This document shows, in pieces, positions 35,539-43,689 of a stretch of 49,152 bases of DNA; the stretch's first letter is position 1; every line of letters begins with the position of its first letter. The stretch lies in assembly GCF_003385215.1 (NCBI RefSeq), contig NZ_PQHW01000047.1, positions 1-49,152 on the forward strand, written 5' to 3'. Source of the DNA: Amycolatopsis thermalba. GTDB lineage: Bacteria > Actinomycetota > Actinomycetes > Mycobacteriales > Pseudonocardiaceae. A model generated the notes under the pieces. It worked only from the letters and a program-made list of their open reading frames with translations. It had not been told where the DNA came from and did no database searches. Position numbers and translations under genes: made by a program.

Positions 35539-35967
35539 CTAGCTCCCCAACCGCTTCGTGCACTCCGCGCACGTGCCGACGATCTCCACCGTGTGCCGGA
35601 TGTCCGAGAAGCCGTTGCCGGACGCGACCTTCTCCGCCCAGCGCTCCACCGCCGGACCCTCCACCTCCACCGTGAAACCGCAGTGCCGGCAGACCAGGTG
35701 ATGGTGGTGGTGCGTCGAGCAGCGGCGGTAGATCGCCTCGCCGGACTCGGTTCGCAGCACGTCCACCTCGCCGGCCTCGGACAGGGACTGCAGCGTCCGG
35801 TACACCGTGGTCAGGCCGATGCCGTCGCCACGTTTGCGCAGCTCGTCGTGCAGTTCCTGCGCCGACCGGAAGTCGTCGACCTCCGACAGCAGGTCGACCA
35901 CGGCCGCGCGCTGCTTCGTCGACCGGCGGCCGGGCACCGGCGCCCGGCGAACCTCGCTACTCGTCAT
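35539..35967 (-). CDS. zur: Zinc uptake regulator, Fur family (Zur/FurB)
   Basis: A 142-aa Fur-family metalloregulator. The winged helix includes GLTTVYRTLQSLSEAGEVDV at about 51-70. A His-rich metal site THHHHHLVCRHC spans 85-96, and the structural zinc cysteines are Cys93/Cys96 and Cys133/Cys136. It should repress high-affinity zinc uptake and zinc-free ribosomal-protein genes when zinc is sufficient. The ATG overlaps the upstream ArsR gene by 4 bp. The ArsR-zur pair divergent from glyS reproduces the Rv2358-furB arrangement of M. tuberculosis, where the ArsR protein controls zur. Confidence 0.94.
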   Translation of the reverse strand: MTSSEVRRAPVPGRRSTKQRAAVVDLLSEVDDFRSAQELHDELRKRGDGIGLTTVYRTLQSLSEAGEVDVLRTESGEAIYRRCSTHHHHHLVCRHCGFTVEVEGPAVERWAEKVASGNGFSDIRHTVEIVGTCAECTKRLGS

Positions 35968-36353
35968 GAACCCTCCTGGACGTGGGCCACCGCGTCCATC
36001 ACGATGTGCGCCAGATGATCGTCCACGAGCCGGTAGACCACCTCACGGCCCCGGCGCTCACCTCGCACCACACCGGCCGCCTTGAGCACGCGCAGATGCT
36101 GGCTGATCAACGGCTGCGCCACGTCGAGCGCGTCGACCAGCTCGTGCACGCACCGGTCGGCGTCCCGCAGCTGGAGCACGATCGCGATGCGCACCGGCGC
36201 CGACAGGGCCCGCAGCAGCTCACCGGCCTCGGACAGCGTCGCGGCGGGCTGGGGCGGCGTGCGTGGCTTCAGCTCGTCGGCGGCGTGGACCTGGTCGGCG
36301 TCGTCGGGCAATCCGGGCAACGCGGCGTCCGGACGAGCCATCGGCATAGCCAT
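35964..36353 (-). CDS. ArsR/SmtB-family zinc-sensing repressor
   Basis: A 129-aa winged-helix metalloregulator. The recognition helix is VAQPLISQHLRVLKAAGVV (about 78-96). The C-terminal helix contains D111-x-H113-x10-H124-x2-E127, an exact match to the alpha-5 zinc site of SmtB-type sensors. Zinc binding should release it from DNA, letting zur be expressed when zinc is high. The ATG at 36353 was preferred to the GTG at 36380 because GAGG lies six bases upstream. A TAGGAT hexamer at 36384-36389 would then give a short leader. It is first in a two-gene operon with zur and divergent from glyS. Confidence 0.92.
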   Translation of the reverse strand: MAMPMARPDAALPGLPDDADQVHAADELKPRTPPQPAATLSEAGELLRALSAPVRIAIVLQLRDADRCVHELVDALDVAQPLISQHLRVLKAAGVVRGERRGREVVYRLVDDHLAHIVMDAVAHVQEGS

Positions 36354-36383
36354 CTCCAGCCTCGTGTCGGTCGGTATCACCCC

Positions 36384-36389
36384 ATCCTA
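36384..36389 (-). promoter_or_regulatory. Candidate -10 element of the ArsR-zur operon
   Basis: TAGGAT on the minus strand fits the TANNNT pattern and lies about 31 bp before the chosen ATG, leaving room for a start site near 36377. No convincing -35 is seen. The surrounding 36385-36420 is relatively AT-rich and would be the natural place for the repressor site. Confidence 0.35.
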
Positions 36390-36519
36390 GTGTTCTCCCG
36401 GTAGTGGTTGCCGTTATCGCCTCCCCCTCGCCATGTCAAGCCCCGCGCCGGGCCGCGACGAGGGCCGGATACGCTGAACGGAACCGATAACCGTCCCCGC
36501 ATCTGATGGAGAGCGTGGA

Positions 36520-37905
36520 GTGCCCGCCAACATTGAGACCGTCGTCAGCCTGTGCAAGCGTCGTGGCTTCGTCTTCCCGAGCGGGGAGATCTACGGCGGA
36601 ACCCGGTCGGCGTGGGACTACGGACCGCTCGGCGTCGAGCTCAAGGAGAACATCAAGCGCCAGTGGTGGCGCACGATGGTCCAGAGCCGCGACGACGTCG
36701 TCGGCCTCGACTCCTCCGTGATCCTGCCCCGCCAGGTGTGGGTGGCCTCCGGTCACGTCAACGCCTTCCACGACCCGCTCGTCGAGTGCACCGCGTGCCA
36801 CCGCCGCTTCCGCTCCGACCAGCTGGCCGAGGACTACAGCGCCCGCACCGGCAAGGAGACCTCCGAGGACGACCTGTCCGACGTCCCCTGCCCGAACTGC
36901 GGCACCCGCGGCCAGTACACGCCGCCGCGCGAGTTCAACATGATGCTCAAGACGCACCTGGGCCCGGTCGAGTCCGAGGAGGGCCTGCACTACCTCCGCC
37001 CGGAGACCGCGCAGGGCATCTTCGTGAACTTCCTCAACGTGCTGACCACGTCGCGGAAGAAGCCGCCGTTCGGCATCGGCCAGATCGGCAAGTCGTTCCG
37101 CAACGAGATCACGCCCGGCAACTTCATCTTCCGCACCCGCGAGTTCGAGCAGATGGAGATGGAGTTCTTCGTCGAGCCGGGCGAGGACGAGCGCTGGCAC
37201 CAGTACTGGATCGACCTGCGCACCGAGTGGTACACCGACCTCGGCATCAACCGCGACAACCTGCGGCACTACGAGCACCCGAAGGAGAAGCTGTCGCACT
37301 ACTCGAAGCGCACCGTCGACATCGAGTACCGCTTCGGTTTCTCCGCCGGCCAGGAGTGGGGTGAGCTCGAGGGCATCGCGAACCGCACCGACTTCGACCT
37401 CACCACGCACTCCAACCACTCCGGCGTCGACCTGGCCTACTTCGACCAGGCCACCAAGGAGCGCTACCGGCCGTTCGTCATCGAGCCGGCCGCCGGTGTG
37501 GGCCGCCCGATGATGGCGTTCCTGCTGGACGCCTACCACGAGGACGAGGTGCCCAACGCCAAGGGCGGCGTCGACAAGCGCGTCGTGCTCAAGCTCGACC
37601 CGCGCCTGGCGCCGTTCAAGGTCGCGGTGCTGCCGCTGTCCCGCAACGCCGACCTGACGCCGAAGGCGAAGGACCTGGCCGCCCAGCTGCGCCGCAACTG
37701 GAACGTCGACTTCGACGACGCCGGCTCGATCGGCAAGCGCTACCGCCGCCAGGAGGAGGTCGGCACCCCGTTCTGCGTCACCGTGGACTTCGACACGCTC
37801 GAGGACCAGGCCGTGACGGTGCGGGAGCGCGACAGCATGCAGCAGGAGCGCGTGGCGATCGACAAGGTGGAGGCCTACCTCGCCGCCCGGCTCCCCGGCT
37901 GCTGA
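36520..37905 (+). CDS. glyS: Glycyl-tRNA synthetase (alpha2 class II)
   Basis: A 461-aa class IIa aminoacyl-tRNA synthetase that charges tRNA-Gly. The N-terminus ([36 protein letters not shown]), the [15 protein letters not shown] block, motif 2 around [22 protein letters not shown] and motif 3 near the [17 protein letters not shown] segment are all present. The anticodon-binding domain ([20 protein letters not shown] and following) ends the protein. A CxxC pair (CTACHRRF) and a second one (CPNCGTRG) form the zinc insertion typical of this form. The GTG at 36520 has GGAGAG six bases upstream. A strong terminator follows. Confidence 0.97.
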   Translation: MPANIETVVSLCKRRGFVFPSGEIYGGTRSAWDYGPLGVELKENIKRQWWRTMVQSRDDVVGLDSSVILPRQVWVASGHVNAFHDPLVECTACHRRFRSDQLAEDYSARTGKETSEDDLSDVPCPNCGTRGQYTPPREFNMMLKTHLGPVESEEGLHYLRPETAQGIFVNFLNVLTTSRKKPPFGIGQIGKSFRNEITPGNFIFRTREFEQMEMEFFVEPGEDERWHQYWIDLRTEWYTDLGINRDNLRHYEHPKEKLSHYSKRTVDIEYRFGFSAGQEWGELEGIANRTDFDLTTHSNHSGVDLAYFDQATKERYRPFVIEPAAGVGRPMMAFLLDAYHEDEVPNAKGGVDKRVVLKLDPRLAPFKVAVLPLSRNADLTPKAKDLAAQLRRNWNVDFDDAGSIGKRYRRQEEVGTPFCVTVDFDTLEDQAVTVRERDSMQQERVAIDKVEAYLAARLPGC

Positions 37906-37918
37906 CGAAGACCGTTCG

Positions 37919-37954
37919 AAAGCCCTGGTCACGCACTGTGTGACCAGGGCTTTT
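37919..37954 (+). terminator. Rho-independent terminator of glyS
   Basis: AAAGCCCTGGTCAC (37919-37932) pairs perfectly over 14 bp with GTGACCAGGGCTTT (37940-37953) around a GCACTGT loop, and a T-run closes the stem. It begins 13 bp after the glyS stop. It is the clearest intrinsic terminator in the window. Confidence 0.93.
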
Positions 37955-38054
37955 CGGTATGCGGGTGGAATCGGCGCCGGCGCGCCGTCGCGCGAATCCG
38001 CCGGCGCCCTGGTCACGACCGCACCCGGGCCGCGCGAGCCGCGACCGCCCCGGG

Positions 38055-38395
38055 AGTGCGCGAGCCGCTACCGCGGCGGGCCGGGCGAGCCACCACCCGT
38101 GGCCGCGATGCGCGCGGGCCGCGCCGGGCGAGCTGGTCCACAGCGGCGCGGGGTGCGCGAGCCGCCCACCGTGGCCGGGCGGGCGAGGCCGCGACGCGGC
38201 CGGGGTGCGCGAGCCGCTACCGCGGCCGGGGTGCGCGAGCCGCCCACTGCGGCGCGGGGTGCGCGAGTCGCCCACCGTGGCCGGGCGGGCGAGGCCGCTA
38301 CCGCGGCCGCGACGCGCGAGCCGCTACCGCGGCCGCGACGCGCGAGCCGCTACCGCGGCCAGGGCCCGTCAGCCGCCACTGCGGCCGGTCACCAC
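38055..38395. repeat. ~26-bp tandem repeat array after glyS
   Basis: A unit of the form GAGCCGCTACCGCGGCCGCGACGCGC recurs with starts near 38062, 38087, 38130, 38159, 38185, 38211, 38237, 38265, 38291, 38318 and 38344 (typical spacing 26-29 bp), and a decayed copy follows near 38371. Many units hold GCCGC-TACC-GCGGC, a small perfect hairpin, which is also the core of the ~85-bp repeat at the left end of the window. There are no unique spacers, so it is not CRISPR. From the terminator (37954) to the GNAT stop (38475) no gene is supported. Confidence 0.83.
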
Positions 38396-38474
38396 ACCGC
38401 CCGGCCCGCCACCGTGCCCACCCGGCGGCGTCGCCGGCCGCCACCCGAGGGCTCCCCAGGTGCGGTCGCTGGGC

Positions 38475-38984
38475 TCAGAGCCTCCTGAAGTAGAACGTCG
38501 TCGGCTTCAGCGTCCCTGCCGGGTCGGCGGCGTAGTCCGGCACCGTGCCGGCCTCCGTCCAGCCCGCCGACTCATACAGCCGCGACGCGGGGCTGCCGGT
38601 CTCCGTGTCCAGCACCAGCAGCGTGATCCCGGCCCCACGAGCGCCGCGTTCGGCCTCCGTCAGCAGTGCCCGGCCCAGCCCGCGGCCCCGTGCGTCGCGG
38701 TGGACCAGCAGTTTCGCCAGCTCCGCGCGGTGCGGCGCGTTCGGCAACCGGGCCGGCCGGACCTGCACCGTGCCCACCAGGCGGGAGCCGTCCCACGCCG
38801 CCCAGACCAGGACGCGCCCCTCGGCCACCTCACCGGCCAGCTCCTTCCACCACGCCTCGGCCGCCGCCGCCTCGAGCGGTGCCAGGAACCCGACGGACGC
38901 GCCGCCGTTGGTGCAGTCGGCGAGCACCTCCGCCAGCGCGGGCACGGCGCCGGCGAACTCCGCCGCGGACAGTCGCGTGATCAC
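38475..38984 (-). CDS. GNAT-family N-acetyltransferase
   Basis: A 169-aa acetyltransferase of the Gcn5 fold. The acetyl-CoA pyrophosphate-binding loop is HRDARGRGLGRALLTEAERG, preceded by the LVGTVQVRPARLPN strand and followed by LLVLDTETGSPASRLYESAG, the usual motif B region. The ending LKPTTFYFRRL is a common C-terminus in this subgroup. The start is a GTG (38984) that overlaps the regulator's stop by 4 bp (GTGA), so the two genes are coupled. The regulator may control its own operon with this enzyme. The acceptor substrate is unknown. Confidence 0.88.
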   Translation of the reverse strand: MITRLSAAEFAGAVPALAEVLADCTNGGASVGFLAPLEAAAAEAWWKELAGEVAEGRVLVWAAWDGSRLVGTVQVRPARLPNAPHRAELAKLLVHRDARGRGLGRALLTEAERGARGAGITLLVLDTETGSPASRLYESAGWTEAGTVPDYAADPAGTLKPTTFYFRRL

Positions 38985-39529
38985 GGCATCACCAGGACCA
39001 GCAGGTAACGGGCCGCCTCGGGACCCGAACACCGGAACCGCGTCGGCCCCCACAGCCGGAACCGCAGGCAGTCGCCGGGGCCCAGCGCGTGCGTCTCGCC
39101 CTCGACGGTCAGCTCCAGGGTCCCCTCGAGCACCCACACGTGCTGCTCCAGCCCGGGCACGGACGGCGCGTCGTACCGGATGTCCGCCCCCGGTCGCAGC
39201 GTGCCCTCGACGACCTCGGCCCGCAGCGCCGGGTGCGGCGGCGACACCGAACGGCGCACGAACCCGCTGTCCTCGTCGGTCCACACGCTCTGCGCCGAAG
39301 CCCGCACGACCTGCGCGCCCTCGGCCTCCACCTCGGTCAGCAGGCGTGACATCGGCCGCTCGTACACGGTGCACAGCTTGCCCAGCAGGGACGCGGTCGG
39401 GCTGATCTCGCCGCGTTCCACCCGCGACAGCGTCGACCGGCTGATCCCCGAGTGGTCCGCGAGGTCGTCGAGCGACCAGCCCCGTTGCGCCCGCAGCTCC
39501 GCCAGGCGCGCGGCCAGACGATCCTCCAT
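38981..39529 (-). CDS. XRE-family regulator with C-terminal cupin domain
   Basis: A 182-aa transcription factor. The N-terminal XRE helix-turn-helix lies at about residues 15-45 (GWSLDDLADHSGISRSTLSR, VERGEISPTASLLGKL). The C-terminal small cupin spans about 110-180 (PGLEQHVWVLEGTLELTVEG, HALGPGDCLRFRLWG) and probably senses a small ligand. The ATG at 39529 matches the usual family start (MEDRLAARLAEL); a GTG three codons upstream is also possible. It overlaps the GNAT gene by 4 bp and is divergent from the ABC exporter operon, which it might also influence through the shared 116-bp gap. Confidence 0.88.
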   Translation of the reverse strand: MEDRLAARLAELRAQRGWSLDDLADHSGISRSTLSRVERGEISPTASLLGKLCTVYERPMSRLLTEVEAEGAQVVRASAQSVWTDEDSGFVRRSVSPPHPALRAEVVEGTLRPGADIRYDAPSVPGLEQHVWVLEGTLELTVEGETHALGPGDCLRFRLWGPTRFRCSGPEAARYLLVLVMP

Positions 39530-39572
39530 CGTTCTCACATCAGGGAGAATATCTCATATCTGGGAAACGAGC

Positions 39573-39594
39573 CCTGACACTTGTCACGGTCAGG
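39573..39594. promoter_or_regulatory. Nested inverted repeats in the XRE/ABC divergent gap
   Basis: CCTGAC (39573-39578) and GTCAGG (39589-39594) form an outer repeat, and TGACA-CT-TGTCA (39575-39586) lies within it. A separate GAGA-ATA-TCTC sits at 39545-39555. These are candidate operator sites for the XRE regulator and/or the DesK-type response regulator. There is no direct evidence. Confidence 0.4.
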
Positions 39595-39645
39595 TCGTGA
39601 CGCTCGGCCTGCGAACCGCGGCCGTCGCGGCGGCACGCTGAGCAC

Positions 39646-40566
39646 ATGGACGGAACACAGACCCTGACCCGGGCCGCGGTGCGGCTGTCGGGCCTGCGCA
39701 AACACTACGGCGAGGTGCGTGCCGTGGACGGTGTCGACCTCACCATCGCACCGGGCGAGGTGGTCGCGCTGCTCGGCCCGAACGGCGCCGGGAAGTCGAC
39801 GACCGTCGACATGCTGCTCGGCCTGACCGCCCCCGATTCCGGTGAGGTGTCGATCTTCGGCGCGACCCCGGCCGAGGCCGTGTCCCGCGGCGCGATCGGC
39901 GCCATGCTCCAGGGCGCCGCGCTGCTGGACGACGCGACCGTCGGCGAAATGGTCGGCATGATCGCGTCGCTGCACCGCAAGCCGATGCCCGTTGCCGAGG
40001 CCCTGCGCCGTGCGGGCATCGAGGACCTGGCGAACCGGCGCGGCACCAAGCTCTCCGGCGGCCAGAAGCAGCGCGTGCGGTTCGCCGTGGCCCTCGTCAG
40101 CGACCCGGACCTGCTCGTCCTCGACGAGCCGACCGCCGCGATGGACGTCCCGAGCCGGCGCGAGTTCTGGAAGTCCATGCACGCCTACACCAACACCGGC
40201 CGCACCGTGCTGTTCGCGACGCACTACCTGGAGGAGGCCGAGGAGTACGCCGACCGCGTGGTGCTGATGCGCGCCGGGCGGATCGTCGCGGACGGCTCCG
40301 TCGCGGAGGTCCGCGCCCTGGCCAGCGGCCGCACCCTGCGCGCCGCCGTACCGGGCGGCACCGCGGCGGCGGTCGCGGACCTGCCCGGCGTCACCGAGCA
40401 CGAGGTGCGCGGCGGCCGGATCGCGGTGTCCACATCGGACTCCGATGCCACCCTGCGGGCCCTGCTGGCTCGCTTCCCGGACGCGCGCGACATCGAGATC
40501 ACCGCGATCGGGCTGGAAGGCGCCTTCCTCACCCTGACCGCCGACGACGAGGAGGACCAGCGATGA
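39646..40566 (+). CDS. ABC transporter ATP-binding protein (ABC-2 exporter)
   Basis: A 306-aa nucleotide-binding subunit. Walker A GPNGAGKST is at residues 44-52, followed by a Q-loop in GAMLQGAALLDD, the signature LSGGQKQRVRFA, Walker B LLVLDEPTAAMD and the H-loop in LFATHYLEEAEEYADR. The C-terminal 80 residues form the DrrA/CcmA-like extension. It drives the permease encoded next, with which it overlaps by 4 bp. The substrate is probably a lipid, antibiotic or Na+-type solute (DrrA/NatA branch). The downstream two-component pair is likely its regulator. Confidence 0.93.
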   Translation: MDGTQTLTRAAVRLSGLRKHYGEVRAVDGVDLTIAPGEVVALLGPNGAGKSTTVDMLLGLTAPDSGEVSIFGATPAEAVSRGAIGAMLQGAALLDDATVGEMVGMIASLHRKPMPVAEALRRAGIEDLANRRGTKLSGGQKQRVRFAVALVSDPDLLVLDEPTAAMDVPSRREFWKSMHAYTNTGRTVLFATHYLEEAEEYADRVVLMRAGRIVADGSVAEVRALASGRTLRAAVPGGTAAAVADLPGVTEHEVRGGRIAVSTSDSDATLRALLARFPDARDIEITAIGLEGAFLTLTADDEEDQR

Positions 40567-41291
40567 GCCTGAAGTTCCTGACCCTGGAGATCCGCCGCGT
40601 GCTGCGCTCGACGCGGTTCCTGGTCTTCACGGTGGCGTTCCCGGTGCTGATGTTCCTGCTCTACGTCGGCATCTTCGCCCACGGCGACCAGGACGCCGTC
40701 GCGCCGCTGATGGTCGGCATGACATCGTTCGGCGCCATGTCGGCGGCGCTGTTCATCGGCACCCGGGTGGCCGTCGAGCGCAAGGCCGGCTGGCAGCGGC
40801 AGCTGCGGCTGACCCCGCTCACCGGCGCCGGCTACCCCACCGCGAAGGCCGCGACGGGCCTGACGCTCGCGCTCGCGCCGGTGGTCCTCGTGCCGCTGGT
40901 CGGGGCGCTCACGCAGGGCGTGTCCCTGGACGCGGGCAGCTGGCTGCGGGTCACCCTGGGGGTGTGGCTCGCCGCGATCCCGTTCGCGTTGATCGGGCTG
41001 CTCATCGGGCAGGTCGGCACGGCCGACTCGGTCCAGCCGATCACGCAGCTGGTCATGCTGCCGATGGCCCTGCTGGGCGGCATCTTCATCCCGATCGAGG
41101 CGATGCCGCACTGGCTGCTGCAGATCTCGCACGCGCTGCCCAGCTACTGGATGGCGCAGGTCGGCCGCGGCGCGGTGACCACCGACCTGACCACCAGCCT
41201 CGGCCAGGACGTGCTGTGGCTGGCGGCGTGGACCGTGGCCGTCGGGATCGCCGTGGTCCGGCGCTACCGTAAGGACTCCGCGCGGGTGTGA
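40563..41291 (+). CDS. ABC-2 type transporter permease
   Basis: A 242-aa membrane subunit with about six transmembrane segments (FLVFTVAFPVLMFLLYVGIF, LTLALAPVVLVPLVGALTQG, LGVWLAAIPFALIGLLIGQV, VMLPMALLGGIFIPIEAMPH, VLWLAAWTVAVGIAVVRRY). The PITQLVMLPMALLGGIFIPI block is the ABC-2 family core. It starts inside the ATPase stop (ATGA overlap) and forms the channel of the same exporter. Its stop is immediately followed by the sensor kinase gene, in one operon of four genes. Confidence 0.92.
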   Translation: MSLKFLTLEIRRVLRSTRFLVFTVAFPVLMFLLYVGIFAHGDQDAVAPLMVGMTSFGAMSAALFIGTRVAVERKAGWQRQLRLTPLTGAGYPTAKAATGLTLALAPVVLVPLVGALTQGVSLDAGSWLRVTLGVWLAAIPFALIGLLIGQVGTADSVQPITQLVMLPMALLGGIFIPIEAMPHWLLQISHALPSYWMAQVGRGAVTTDLTTSLGQDVLWLAAWTVAVGIAVVRRYRKDSARV

Positions 41292-41305
41292 TGGGGAGAA
41301 GCACG

Positions 41306-42421
41306 GTGGCCGACGACAGGACGCAGTGGTGGAACGAGCACGCCGCCGGACGGCCCAGCCCGAAGTTCGTGCGCCGCTGGCCGCTGGCCGGGACGATCTT
41401 CTACCTGGCCAGCGCCGTGCCGGTCGGCCAGCGCCTGGAGCCGCTGCTCATCGTGCTGCTGGTGGCCTACGGCGCCACCTACGTGAGCTTCCCGTACTTC
41501 CTGCTGTCGAACCGCCGGTTGCGGGTCCGGTTGCCGTTCGCGGTGCTGATGCTCGCGCTCGGGTGGGCGGTGCTGCTCCAGGGCACCAGCATCTACATGC
41601 TCCTCTACGCCACGCTCGCGATCGCGATGAGCATGCCGCCCGGATGGGTGCTGGTGTTCGACGGCGCCGCGCTCGCCGGGTGCGGGGTGCTGCTGCTCGT
41701 CCACGACAACGTGCCGGGCACGCCGTCGGACATCGGCGCCGTCGTGGGCCTCACCACGACGGCGTTCTTCATGGGCCGGCTGTCCCAGACCGTGCGGCGG
41801 CTCCGGCGGGCCAACGAGGAGATCGCCGTGCTCGCGGTGAGCGCGGAACGGGAACGGCTGGCGCGGGACCTGCACGACATCCTCGGCCACAGCCTCACCA
41901 CCATCGCGGTCAAGGCCGGCCTGGCGCGGCGGCTGATCGAGACCGCGGCCGACCCGGGCCGGGCGGTCAGCGAGATCCGCGAGGTCGAGGGGCTGGCGCG
42001 CAGCGCGTTGTCGGACGTCCGCGCGACGGTGTCGGAGTACCGCGAGGTGTCGCTGTCGGCCGAGCTGGTGGGGGCGCGCGCGGCGCTGCGGGCCGCGGAG
42101 ATCGAGGCGGAGCTGCCGAGCGCGGTGGACAACGTGCGGCCGGAGCTGCAGAGCGTCTTCGGGTACGTGCTGCGGGAGGCGGTGACCAACGTGCTGCGGC
42201 ATTCCGCCGCGACCCGGGTCAAGGTACGGCTGGGGCGGAACTGGATGGAGATCTCCGACAACGGCCGCGGCGGCGAGCCGGACAGGGCGGGCAACGGGTT
42301 GCGCGGGCTGGCGGAGCGGCTGGCCGAGCTGGGTGGCACGCTGCAGGTCCGGGCGCGGCCCGGGGAGGGGTTCCAGTTGCGGGCCGAGGTGCCCGTGGCG
42401 ACGCCGGTGGAGGTTGCGTGA
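41306..42421 (+). CDS. DesK-like sensor histidine kinase
   Basis: A 371-aa kinase with an N-terminal membrane part of about five helices (for example PLLIVLLVAYGATYVSFPYF, LPFAVLMLALGWAVLLQGTS, VVGLTTTAFFMG). The HisKA_3 dimerisation helix has phospho-acceptor His190 in LARDLHDILGHSLTTIAVKA. The HATPase domain shows ISDNGRGG and GLRGLAERLAELGG. It resembles DesK/NarX-type kinases that sense membrane state. The GTG at 41306 was chosen because GGGGAG lies seven bases upstream; the ATG at 41291, overlapping the permease stop, has no ribosome site. It overlaps the response regulator gene by 4 bp. Confidence 0.92.
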   Translation: MADDRTQWWNEHAAGRPSPKFVRRWPLAGTIFYLASAVPVGQRLEPLLIVLLVAYGATYVSFPYFLLSNRRLRVRLPFAVLMLALGWAVLLQGTSIYMLLYATLAIAMSMPPGWVLVFDGAALAGCGVLLLVHDNVPGTPSDIGAVVGLTTTAFFMGRLSQTVRRLRRANEEIAVLAVSAERERLARDLHDILGHSLTTIAVKAGLARRLIETAADPGRAVSEIREVEGLARSALSDVRATVSEYREVSLSAELVGARAALRAAEIEAELPSAVDNVRPELQSVFGYVLREAVTNVLRHSAATRVKVRLGRNWMEISDNGRGGEPDRAGNGLRGLAERLAELGGTLQVRARPGEGFQLRAEVPVATPVEVA

Positions 42422-43023
42422 TCCGGGTGCTGCTGGCCGACGACCAGGCGATGGTGCGGGGCGCGCTGGCGACCGTGCTCGGCCTGGAGCCGGACATCGA
42501 GGTGGTCGGCCAGGTCGGGTCGGGCGACGAGGTGCTGGCCGCGGCGACGGAGACCGCGCCGGACGTGGCGCTGCTCGACGTTCAGATGCCGGGCAAGGAC
42601 GGCCTGACCGCGGCTGCCGAGCTGCACGCGGCGCTGCCGTCGTGCCGGATCATCGTGTGCACGACGTTCGGCAGGCCCGGGTACCTCGCGCGGGCGATGG
42701 CCGCGGGGGCGGCCGGGTTCGTGGTGAAGGACTCGCCGCCGGAACAGCTCGTCGACGCGGTCCGCCGGGTCCACACCGGACTGCGCGTGGTCGACCCGGC
42801 GCTGGCCGCCGAGTCGCTGGCGACCGGGGCGAGCCCGCTGACGCCGCGGGAGCACGAGGTGCTGCGGGCGGCCGGCGACGGCGGCACGGTGTCCGATGTG
42901 GCCCGGCGCCTGCACCTGTCCGAGGGGACCGTGCGCAACCACCTGTCCGCCGCGATCGGCAAGACCGGCGCCCGCACGCGGGCCGAGGCGGTCCGGTTGG
43001 CGGAGGAGCGCGGCTGGCTGTGA
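42418..43023 (+). CDS. NarL/DesR-family response regulator
   Basis: A 201-aa DNA-binding response regulator. The receiver domain has the acidic pair in LLADDQAM, phospho-Asp54 in LLDVQMPG and the signalling Lys in GFVVKDSPPEQ. The C-terminal LuxR-type HTH (LTPREHEVLRAAGDGGTVSD, VARRLHLSEGTVRNHLSAAI) is complete. The GTG start lies within the kinase stop. It is the cognate partner of the DesK-like kinase, and by operon logic it should activate the ABC-2 exporter genes directly upstream. Confidence 0.94.
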   Translation: MIRVLLADDQAMVRGALATVLGLEPDIEVVGQVGSGDEVLAAATETAPDVALLDVQMPGKDGLTAAAELHAALPSCRIIVCTTFGRPGYLARAMAAGAAGFVVKDSPPEQLVDAVRRVHTGLRVVDPALAAESLATGASPLTPREHEVLRAAGDGGTVSDVARRLHLSEGTVRNHLSAAIGKTGARTRAEAVRLAEERGWL

Positions 43024-43048
43024 GGGCCCGTCTGGGAGGATGGCCGGG

Positions 43049-43681
43049 ATGGGTGATCGGGTGAGCTGGGTGCGCCGGGCCGTGCTGGGCACGGTGCTGG
43101 TGCTGGTGATGGTGGTCGGCGGGACGGCGTTCCGGGTGTGGCAGGGCGCGCGCGAGGACGACCGCACGCACGCCGACGCGATCGTGGTGCTCGGCGCGGC
43201 GCAGTACAACGGGAAGCCGTCGCCGATCTTCCAGGCGCGGCTGAAGCACGCGATGCAGCTGTACGAGGACGGGGTGGCCGAGAAGATCGTCACTGCGGGC
43301 GGCAACAAGGCCGGCGACGCCTACACCGAGGCGACGGCCGGGGCGAACTGGCTGATCGAGCAGGGCGTGCCACGCTCGGCGACGCTGGCGGTCGGCGAGG
43401 GCAGCGACACGCTCGGCAGCCTGCGCGCGGTGGCCGGCGTGTTCGGCGAGCGGGGCTGGCGGACCGCGGTGCTCGTCAGCGACCCGTGGCACTCCCTGCG
43501 GGCCCGCACGATGGCCAACGACGCGGGCCTGCAGACGTGGACCTCGCCGACGCACAGCGGGCCCATCGTGCAGACCCGGGAGACGCAGTTCGCCTACATC
43601 TACCGCGAGACCGGGGCGCTGCTGTTCTACCGGCTGACCAAGACCCCGGCGGACAACATCGGCGGCACCGGGCTGGGCTGA
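43049..43681 (+). CDS. YdcF/SanA-like DUF218 membrane-anchored protein
   Basis: A 210-aa protein with a single N-terminal transmembrane anchor (about residues 9-30, RRAVLGTVLVLVMVVGGTAF) and a DUF218 domain facing outward. The landmarks are ADAIVVLGAAQYNGKPSPIF, KIVTAGGNKAGDAYTEATAG and AVLVSDPWHSLRARTMANDA. The family (SanA, YdcF, ElyC) is linked to envelope integrity or SAM binding, without a defined reaction. The ATG at 43049 was chosen because GGGAGG lies nine bases upstream; the ATG at 43040 would be too close to that site. It follows the response regulator gene by 25 bp and may share its transcript. Confidence 0.88.
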   Translation: MGDRVSWVRRAVLGTVLVLVMVVGGTAFRVWQGAREDDRTHADAIVVLGAAQYNGKPSPIFQARLKHAMQLYEDGVAEKIVTAGGNKAGDAYTEATAGANWLIEQGVPRSATLAVGEGSDTLGSLRAVAGVFGERGWRTAVLVSDPWHSLRARTMANDAGLQTWTSPTHSGPIVQTRETQFAYIYRETGALLFYRLTKTPADNIGGTGLG

Positions 43682-43689
43682 GGTCCGGG

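Noticed and set aside
36390..36519. T-box or other glycine riboswitch before glyS
   Set aside because: The leader is too short and shows no T-box sequence or terminator. Only a weak CCGTTATCG / CGATAACCG pair was seen, 65 bp apart with one mismatch.
38055..38395. Possible CRISPR array
   Set aside because: Units of about 26 bp are directly adjacent with no unique spacers, and there are no cas genes in the window.
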